A DNA stretch of 5,547 bases, taken from assembly GCA_958425285.1 (NCBI GenBank), contig CATZVV010000139.1, forward strand, positions 1 through 5,547, written 5' to 3'. Of this stretch, positions 1-3,774 are shown one piece after another (the stretch's first letter is position 1; the number at the start of each line of letters is the position of its first letter). The position numbers were made by a program, and so were the translations under genes. The notes under the pieces are model-generated. The model saw only the letters and a list, made by a program, of their open reading frames with translations. It did no database searches and was not told the origin of the DNA. Origin of the DNA: an uncultured Lachnoclostridium sp. GTDB taxonomy: Bacteria; Bacillota; Clostridia; Lachnospirales; Lachnospiraceae.

Positions 1-1
1 T

Positions 2-172
2 AGTGTTGACAAATATGGAGCGCGGTGATATTATAAAGTCAATCCAAGGGAGATCCAAAAAGTTCCTGACGAGAAAGGGAATTGGAAAGATGTCGCATAT
101 ATTATCAATAATGTATGGAGATGTTTTTTAAAGGATTTGAGAAATTATATTTCATATGTCGGTGAGATGTAA
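2..172 (+). pseudogene. C-terminal remnant of an unidentified protein
   Basis: One frame reads from the window edge to TAA at 170-172 with a single internal TGA at 26-28. The last 47 codons have a believable protein composition (motifs such as NPREIQKVPDEKGNWKDVAY and NNVWRCFLKDLRNYISYVG), with three tryptophan or cysteine residues and mixed charged and aromatic residues, rather than random AT-rich sequence. There is no start codon after the TGA, so as it stands this is either the broken 3' end of a gene that begins outside the window or a chance frame. I do not recognise the family. It lies 39 bp before the next putative start, which would fit a decayed operon with the following remnant. A sequencing error at the TGA would be an alternative explanation. 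Confidence 0.35.
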
Positions 173-211
173 TTGCATTTGGAAATATTAGATTAAAGGA
201 GGCTTAATCCA

Positions 212-598
212 TTGGACAATTTAACAGAATCAATATCTCAATATGTTAGTGGTATGGCAAATAAAAGTTCCCGTAGAATAAGCCTTAACCATAGAGGATA
301 TTAACCGGTAGATAATTGAATGAAAGTGAAGTCGGAGAAGACAAACCGGAAAGAATATAAGATTCATATTTGCAGACATATTGAAAATAATACCACATAA
401 TAGTTCAAAGATATTAGAAGATGTGTGAAGAAACATTACCTAATATATCAGAATTATATAACTATGTAAGCCAGGGTTATAGAAGGAATAACTTAATACA
501 ATTATAGACAAATGATAAGGATACTGGCTATAATTGAAACGGTTATAGATATTAATAACCATCACAGGCTGGATTATATAGTAACCAGAGGGATATAA
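212..598 (+). pseudogene. Frameshifted, decayed gene of unknown function
   Basis: A strong ribosome binding site (AAAGGAGG, 196-203) precedes a TTG start at 212 that opens 30 codons (DNLTESISQYVSGMANKSS at its start), ending at TAA 302-304. Plausible coding then continues in other frames. One frame over about 330-428 contains ADILKIIPHNSSKILEDV. A second over 421-507 contains CEETLPNISELYNYVSQGYR. A third over 512-598 contains RILAIIETVIDINNHHRLDY. These blocks follow each other almost without gaps and would join into one protein of about 120 residues if a few small indels and stops were repaired, which is the pattern of a decaying gene. The product is not recognised. The alternative is three unrelated chance frames in AT-rich DNA, or an error-prone assembly. 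Confidence 0.4.
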
Positions 599-777
599 AT
601 AATGATATCAAAGGTTAATATAGCAGTTATTATTATAAATATTTATAGTAGATGCTGAGATATAATGATCTAAGACTTTGAGTTATTAATTGATTAAAAG
701 GAGAAAGGCATAAGGGAACGATAGAATCAAAGCAGACCCTCCGATTAGAATAAAAGAATATGATAAAATTAAATAAG
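599..777. other. AT-rich non-coding stretch
   Basis: I see no gene here. The longest continuation of the preceding remnant is an 18-codon frame from ATG 602 with no ribosome binding site. A ribosome-binding-like run (AAAGGAGAAAGG, about 697-708) is followed by no usable start codon, so it is probably a further relic of decayed coding DNA. Confidence 0.4.
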
Positions 778-817
778 AAATAGCCATTATAATCATGAAA
801 GATTGTGATGGCTATTT
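778..817 (+). terminator. Long hairpin, probable terminator of the decayed gene
   Basis: Arms 778-794 and 801-817 pair over 17 consecutive positions (ten Watson-Crick pairs at the base, then seven more including G-T wobbles) around the 6-nt loop ATGAAA. The outer pairs are A-T and the 3' arm ends in TTT, as in a weak bidirectional intrinsic terminator, but there is no long T tract after it. It lies 12 bp upstream of the inferred left end of the IS110 element, so it may also mark the landing site. Confidence 0.55.
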
Positions 818-827
818 AGTACCATAA

Positions 828-870
828 AAGTGTAGTTGTTAGAGAGTAATTAACTCTGACATCTGCACTT
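828..870 (+). repeat. Imperfect inverted repeat (hairpin) at the IS110 left end
   Basis: Arms 828-844 and 854-870 pair at 16 of 17 positions, two of them G-T wobbles, around the 9-nt loop 845-853. The hairpin begins at the inferred left terminus. It includes the right-donor sequence 830-838 in its 5' arm and the -35 hexamer of the bridge RNA promoter in its 3' arm. Confidence 0.6.
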
Positions 871-884
871 ATTTTATTTATAAT
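856..884 (+). promoter_or_regulatory. Promoter for the bridge RNA
   Basis: The -35 hexamer CTGACA (856-861, 5 of 6 to consensus) and the -10 hexamer TATAAT (879-884, perfect) are separated by exactly 17 bp. The expected start is at about 890-891, immediately before the 5' strand of the closing helix of the structured RNA. The same transcript, if it reads through, would carry the transposase gene. Confidence 0.7.
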
Positions 885-895
885 AAGGGGAGTAA

Positions 896-952
896 TTGGT
901 CTGACGAGGCGTTCTTTGGGTCATAGCATCCGTCAAAAAAACCGTTAACCAA
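896..952 (+). other. Target-binding loop of the bridge RNA
   Basis: A stem of 896-900 with 948-952 (TTGGT/ACCAA) continues, after a small internal loop, with 903-906 against 943-946. The 3' strand of the interior, 933-943, is the perfect reverse complement of 2394-2404 (11 nt), which is the right end core plus the right flank. This is the place and orientation of the right target guide in IS621. The 5' strand, about 907-921, should hold the left target guide, followed by a small apical hairpin near 918-930. That guide shows no convincing identity to the left flank 823-831: three identities and three wobbles in nine. Confidence 0.6.
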
Positions 953-953
953 C

Positions 954-1029
954 CACTTATTATAAGCATTCGATTAAGCAGGTAGGGATTCGCTCCCGCG
1001 TAACCAACTAAACTGAATGGTAATAAGTG
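954..1029 (+). other. Donor-binding loop of the bridge RNA
   Basis: The stem pairs 954-962 with 1021-1029 (CACTTATTA/TAATAAGTG), followed by 967-971 with 1015-1019. A large internal loop is then capped by the hairpin 985-988/994-997 with loop TTCGC. The 5' interior strand, 975-983, is identical to the right end 2388-2396 except at one position. The 3' interior strand, 1005-1013, is antisense to the left end 830-838 except at one position. Left donor guide as identity and right donor guide as reverse complement is the IS621 rule, and both guides include the core (GT, and its complement AC at the 3' end). Confidence 0.7.
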
Positions 1030-1069
1030 TAGCTGGGACAATTACTAAAACAGTTAGAGGAGGTTCTGG

Positions 1070-2272
1070 ATGATAAGCGTAGGAATTGATGTATCCAAGG
1101 GAAAAAGTACAGTCTGCATACTGAAGCCGTATGGAGAGATTATGTGTAGTCCTTTTGAGATGCTGCATGGGGAGAAGGAGCTGAATGCTCTCGATGATCT
1201 GCTAAATAAGCTAGATGGGGAGATAAGGATCGTGATGGAGGCTACAGGAATTTATCATTTGCCTATATTGACATTCTTTCACGAAAAAGGATATTTCGTA
1301 TCTGTTATTAATCCATTCGCAATGAAGAAATATGCAAAGGACAACAGTATTCGAGGTGCAAAAACAGACAAACTTGATTCAATAATGATTGCAAATTACG
1401 GAATCGAGAAATGGTTCAAATTACAAAGATATAAAGGTGATGAAGAAATTTATGCAGAGCTTAAACTTTTAGGTCGCAGGTATCGACACTATATGGAACT
1501 TCACGTGAAAGCATTGCAGGAATTGACGCATATCCTGGATTATGTGATGCCTGGTATTAAGAAGATGTTTAACAGTTGGAATGAAGCTAATGGCAAGGAC
1601 AAGCTCAGCGACTTTGTGGAGCAATTTTGGCATTTTGATCTAATCACAGCCATGAGCCTTGAAAAATTCACAGAGGAGTATCTTGACTGGGCAAAAGAAA
1701 AGAAATACCACCGAAGCAGATCCAAGGCTGAAGCAGTCTATGAATTAGCTTCCAATGGTATTTCCACACTGTCTTCCGGTACCCCATCGACCAAAATGTT
1801 AGTACAGGAAGCGATATCGGTATTGAGAACTGTAGATAGTTCTCTGTTTCTCATTTTAACACGAATGCAAGAACTTGCGAAGACCCTGCCGGAATATTCA
1901 ACGGTCAGAGAAATGGGCGGAGTAGGTGATGTCCTTGCAGTTAAACTGATTGCAGAGATTGGCGATATAAGAAGACTGCACAGCGCAAAGGCACTCATAG
2001 CATGGGCTGGAATCGACCCGCCGCCGTATGAATCGGGACAGTTTATTGGTTCAAAACGCAAGATAACGAAACGAGGTTCTTCAACGCTCAGGAAGGTCGG
2101 ATATGAGGTGATGAGAGTCCTTAAGAGTCATCCTGCTCCAAAAGATGATGCTGTATACAACTATATTTTGAAAAAGGAAAGTGAAGGTAAAAGCAAGAAA
2201 CATGCAAAGATTGCAGGGTTGAATAAATTTCTGCGGATTTATTATGCAAGAGTAATGGCTGTTTATCAATAG
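1070..2272 (+). CDS. IS110-family transposase (bridge RNA-guided recombinase)
   Basis: The enzyme would recombine the element's circular donor with target DNA, guided by the bridge RNA, using a RuvC-like DEDD site and a C-terminal catalytic serine. Visible N-terminal motifs are GIDVSK with D7, VMEATGIYH with E57, and GAKTDKLDS with D100 and D103, the complete acidic tetrad. A charged, probably helical middle region (about 110-270) follows. The C-terminal Transposase_20 domain runs from about 273 with GGVGDVLA, AWAGIDPPPYESG and GSKRKITKRGSSTLRK. The catalytic serine is most likely S322 in YESG, by analogy with IS621 S241. At 400 aa it is longer than IS621 (about 326) but normal for the family, and it is intact. 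The ATG has GAGGAGG at 1057-1063, 6 nt upstream, just after the bridge RNA. A terminator follows at 2297. Confidence 0.95.
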   Translation: MISVGIDVSKGKSTVCILKPYGEIMCSPFEMLHGEKELNALDDLLNKLDGEIRIVMEATGIYHLPILTFFHEKGYFVSVINPFAMKKYAKDNSIRGAKTDKLDSIMIANYGIEKWFKLQRYKGDEEIYAELKLLGRRYRHYMELHVKALQELTHILDYVMPGIKKMFNSWNEANGKDKLSDFVEQFWHFDLITAMSLEKFTEEYLDWAKEKKYHRSRSKAEAVYELASNGISTLSSGTPSTKMLVQEAISVLRTVDSSLFLILTRMQELAKTLPEYSTVREMGGVGDVLAVKLIAEIGDIRRLHSAKALIAWAGIDPPPYESGQFIGSKRKITKRGSSTLRKVGYEVMRVLKSHPAPKDDAVYNYILKKESEGKSKKHAKIAGLNKFLRIYYARVMAVYQ

Positions 2273-2296
2273 AACATAAAATCCGCGAGTTCGTAC

Positions 2297-2323
2297 AGGC
2301 TGGAGCACAGAGCCAGCCTTTTT
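2297..2323 (+). terminator. Intrinsic terminator of the IS110 transposase
   Basis: Arms 2297-2303 (AGGCTGG) and 2313-2319 (CCAGCCT) form a perfect 7-bp GC-rich stem with a 9-nt loop, followed at once by five T (2319-2323). It begins 24 bp after the transposase stop codon, inside the element. Confidence 0.85.
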
Positions 2324-2356
2324 GTCATACCCAAAAATAGATTAGTTAAATAATTT

Positions 2357-2401
2357 AAAAAACCTGCCAAAAAATACTTGACTTTTGTTAGCAGGTTTTT
2401 T
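2357..2401 (+). terminator. Hairpin across the IS110 right end
   Basis: Arms 2357-2367 (A-run plus CCTGC) and 2391-2401 (GCAGG plus T-run) pair perfectly over 11 bp with a 23-nt loop, ending in a T tract to 2402. The 3' arm crosses the inferred element boundary at 2396 and uses T residues of the flank, so the full terminator-like structure exists only in this integrated form. Confidence 0.5.
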
Positions 2402-2415
2402 TGATAATATATAAT
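2378..2415 (+). promoter_or_regulatory. Possible hybrid outward promoter at the IS110 right end
   Basis: TTGACT (2378-2383) lies within the element. The flank supplies GATAAT (2403-2408, 19-bp spacer) and a perfect TATAAT (2410-2415, 26 bp from TTGACT but 16 bp from a poor TTAGCA at 2388-2393). No combination is ideal. It would read toward the gene at 2515. In the excised circle the TTGACT could instead pair with left-end sequence. Confidence 0.3.
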
Positions 2416-2418
2416 GTT

Positions 2419-2438
2419 TCCATTGAAAAAGCAATGGA
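2419..2438 (+). other. Small hairpin in the leader of the interrupted gene
   Basis: TCCATTG (2419-2425) pairs perfectly with CAATGGA (2432-2438) around AAAAAG. It lies in the untranslated region between the possible promoter and the start at 2515. No known riboswitch pattern was recognised in 2416-2514. Confidence 0.3.
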
Positions 2439-2626
2439 TTTCGGACATAATGGAGATGAGCAGCCAGCATGACTTAAGGATAGGCATGGGGATGCGGCGT
2501 CAGGAGGTATACGCATGAATCACGAAGGGGAAGAGTTAGAAAATAGGGCAGCAAGACTGGCTGATCTGTATTTTAGAAAGCACGATTACCATCAGATGGC
2601 GGAGTACCTGGCAGATGACGTTACCT

Positions 2627-2710
2627 TGTTTTTTGCAAGCACTTTTTGGAGAAAAATGCAAAATATTTTTGGAGAATGTTGCATCTCCAAATTGGAGAAA
2701 GTTGCAAGGC
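2627..2710 (+). repeat. IS21 left end: terminal segment plus three iterated transposase-site repeats
   Basis: Three copies of a 15-bp unit (consensus TTGGAGAAAGTTGCA) lie at 2646-2660, 2669-2683 and 2692-2706, each start exactly 23 bp from the last. A further TGCA at 2634-2637 keeps the same phase. The segment 2669-2710 is perfectly repeated in inverted orientation at 5464-5505. Multiple subterminal repeats are typical IstA binding sites in this family. Confidence 0.9.
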
Positions 2711-2714
2711 CTCG

Positions 2715-2735
2715 GCTGGCAGCTATTCTGCCAGC
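2715..2735 (-). terminator. Hairpin after the third IS21 gene
   Basis: GCTGGCAG (2715-2722) and CTGCCAGC (2728-2735) form a perfect 8-bp stem with a 5-nt loop, 30 bp beyond the stop of the last minus-strand gene. No T tract follows on that strand, so it may be an RNA-stabilising or transcription-blocking structure rather than a classical terminator. Confidence 0.45.
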
Positions 2736-2765
2736 TACATAGCCATTGCAGACCATATTTAGTTG

Positions 2766-3008
2766 TTATAGCGTGAGATATGGAAACGGAAGTTCCGAGT
2801 TTTCATCTTCATGTGCATGTTCCCTGAAATAGCGGAACTCCTCATCCAGCTCTTTATAATGGATAAAATCATTTAGATATCTCAGATCTTCTTCTGCGCA
2901 TCGGTGATCTTCTATGAGATCAAGAAGATATTCATTCATCTCCTCATAGCGTTCCTGAAGGTTTTGATATTTTTTCTGTTCTTTGATAACTTTTTTATTT
3001 TTAGCCAT
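2766..3008 (-). CDS. Small charged protein, third gene of the IS21 element
   Basis: Function unknown; I do not recognise the family. The 80-aa product starts MAKNKKVIKEQKKY, is lysine-rich at the N-terminus, has a long glutamate-rich and tyrosine-rich helical middle (about 10-65, with EEMNEYLLDLIEDH and DEEFRYFREHAHE) and ends in a short hydrophobic tail (PFPYLTL). There are no signal peptide or membrane segments. The chosen ATG (3006-3008) has AGGAGG at 3018-3023 with 9-nt spacing, and overlaps the istB stop by 8 nt (ATGGCTAA). That is the same geometry as the istA/istB junction (ATGGCTGA). A longer frame from 3065 has no such signal. The tight coupling suggests a role in transposition or its control, but a passenger role cannot be excluded. 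Confidence 0.75.
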   Translation of the reverse strand: MAKNKKVIKEQKKYQNLQERYEEMNEYLLDLIEDHRCAEEDLRYLNDFIHYKELDEEFRYFREHAHEDENSELPFPYLTL

Positions 3009-3774
3009 TGTTACCTGCCTCCTGACTGCTGATTCTTGAAAGAGTTGCATTGATGCTTGATTCACGTAACCGATTATTGATCCCCGGGAACAGAATCAGT
3101 TCCACATGGTGGGTGAGCCTGCCAATCAGTGCTGTTGTCATCCGTTGGTCATAAAGAACGTTCACCCACTGTGAGAATTCAAGATTCGTGTTTAAAATCA
3201 CCGATTTCTGCTCGTGTATCTCAGAAAGATAATCAAACAGAAGCTGTGAACCGGTGCGGTCATACGGAACATATCCGAATTCATCCAGAATCAGTATCCG
3301 GGCACTGTTAAGCTTCTTTTTCAGTGCAGTAAGCTTTCCGCTGCTCTGACTCTCGGAAAAGAGATTGATAAGTCCGGCAGTGCGGTAGAATCTTACCGGA
3401 ATTTCCTGATTACATGCAGACATTCCAATCAGAATGGAAAGCATTGTTTTACCGGTTCCTGTTCCTCCATACATGATGACATTTTTTCCTGTATGATAAA
3501 ACTCCAGGTCTAACAGGCTTTGGAAGCTGACGTCTTCCGGGAAATCTATCTCATCTGCCCTGAATTCCTCCACGCGGTATCTACGTGGGAAGCCGGCGGT
3601 ATTGAGGAACTTGCTCTTCCTTTTTGCTGTACGGTATTCAATTTCGTTTGTCAGGAGGTTTAAAAGGTATTCCTGCGGTGTGTCTCCTTTCTGCTCGAAA
3701 GCCTGTCCTGCAAAGTTCGTGGACAGCTTGAGCTGTTTGCAGCATGCTGCAATGGATTTTTCTATATCAGCCAT
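3001..3774 (-). CDS. istB: IS21-family helper ATPase IstB
   Basis: IstB is an AAA+ ATPase that, in this family, binds DNA, assists target choice and activates the IstA transposase. The 257-aa product has an N-terminal helical domain (about 1-75), Walker A GGTGTGKT at 103-110, Walker B ILILDE at 160-165 followed by FGYVPYD, the conserved NTNLEFSQW (about 195-203), and a probable arginine-finger region GRLTHH near 218-223. Length is normal for the family. The start at 3772-3774 is preferred because GGGAGGTG (3781-3788) precedes it by 6 nt and it overlaps the istA stop by 8 nt, implying translational coupling. An upstream in-frame ATG at 3804 would add 10 residues but lies within istA without a comparable site. 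No frameshift or lost motif was seen. Confidence 0.95.
   Translation of the reverse strand: MADIEKSIAACCKQLKLSTNFAGQAFEQKGDTPQEYLLNLLTNEIEYRTAKRKSKFLNTAGFPRRYRVEEFRADEIDFPEDVSFQSLLDLEFYHTGKNVIMYGGTGTGKTMLSILIGMSACNQEIPVRFYRTAGLINLFSESQSSGKLTALKKKLNSARILILDEFGYVPYDRTGSQLLFDYLSEIHEQKSVILNTNLEFSQWVNVLYDQRMTTALIGRLTHHVELILFPGINNRLRESSINATLSRISSQEAGNNG

Larger units (their letters stand above)
890..1046 (+). ncRNA. Predicted IS110 bridge RNA
   Basis: This RNA of about 157 nt would start at the promoter 856-884 and is closed by an 8-bp helix of 891-898 with 1039-1046 (AGTAATTG with CAATTACT). Inside are two consecutive hairpin domains. The first (896-952) has the position and form of a target-binding loop. 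The second (954-1029) has those of a donor-binding loop, with a 9-bp stem, an internal loop with guide-like strands on both sides, and an apical stem with a short loop. IS110-family bridge RNAs such as that of IS621 share this order and size, and hold the recombinase together with target and donor DNA. Guide-to-DNA matches (see the two loop entries) support the call beyond the fold. The inner three pairs of the closing helix compete with the stem of the first loop. The 3' end is inferred from the helix only. Confidence 0.75.
830..2396 (+). mobile_element. Complete IS110-family insertion sequence (IS110 group, 5' bridge RNA)
   Basis: The element is delimited by reading the donor guides of its own predicted bridge RNA against the flanks of the transposase gene. 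The 5' donor guide (975-983) equals the sequence at 2388-2396 at 8 of 9 positions. The 3' donor guide (1005-1013) is the reverse complement of 830-838 at 8 of 9. Both place a GT core dinucleotide at the ends (830-831 and 2395-2396). This gives an element of about 1.57 kb with no terminal inverted repeats, as usual for the family. The long non-coding segment is upstream of the transposase, which is the arrangement of the IS110 group rather than the IS1111 group. Order: left-end hairpin, promoter, bridge RNA, transposase, terminator, right end. The transposase assignment is firm; the exact ends are an inference. Confidence 0.8.
2515..2742 (+). pseudogene. 5' fragment of a host gene (NTF2/SnoaL-like start) cut by IS21
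   Basis: An ATG at 2515 has a textbook ribosome binding site (AGGAGG, 2502-2507, 7 nt spacing). Only the first 37 codons (to 2625) are host sequence. From 2627 the frame runs into the IS21 left end and stops at TAG 2740-2742, giving a 75-aa hybrid whose last half is meaningless. The host part, with ARLADLYFRKHDYHQMAEYL followed by ADDV, reads like the first helices of an NTF2/SnoaL-like fold. Such domains occur at the N-terminus of some clostridial signalling proteins with PAS, GGDEF or kinase parts. That assignment rests on pattern memory of 37 residues and is tentative. The remaining gene would lie beyond the window end if the IS21 insertion was simple. Confidence 0.65.

Noticed and set aside
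6..34. TTGACA-17 bp-TATTAT promoter-like pair
   Set aside because: The match is strong, but it lies inside the first coding remnant at the window edge with no gene or structure positioned downstream; chance is plausible in AT-rich DNA.
230..436. Minus-strand open frame of 68 codons
   Set aside because: No ribosome binding site, AT-rich low-information product, and it is antisense to better plus-strand coding remnants.
697..708. Ribosome-binding-like AAAGGAGAAAGG
   Set aside because: No start codon at a usable distance opens a frame of any length.
902..935. Alternative hairpin TGACG/CGTCA in the first loop of the RNA
   Set aside because: It pairs well, but it would bury the right target guide at 933-943; the stem 896-906 with 943-952 leaves the guide free and fits the known layout better. 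It could be a free-RNA state.
974..1168. Minus-strand open frame of 64 codons
   Set aside because: It is antisense to the donor loop and the transposase start, and no start signal supports it.
2621..2626. Candidate IS21 target duplication (TTACCT or part of it)
   Set aside because: The window ends at the right terminus, so the second copy cannot be seen and no length can be claimed.
2640..2710. Evenly spaced repeats as a CRISPR array
   Set aside because: Only three degenerate 15-bp units with 8-bp gaps, mirrored at the other end of the element; they are transposase sites.
3009..3065. Longer start for the third IS21 gene at 3065
   Set aside because: The extra 19 codons overlap istB in another frame without a good binding site; AGGAGG at 3018-3023 points to the start at 3008.
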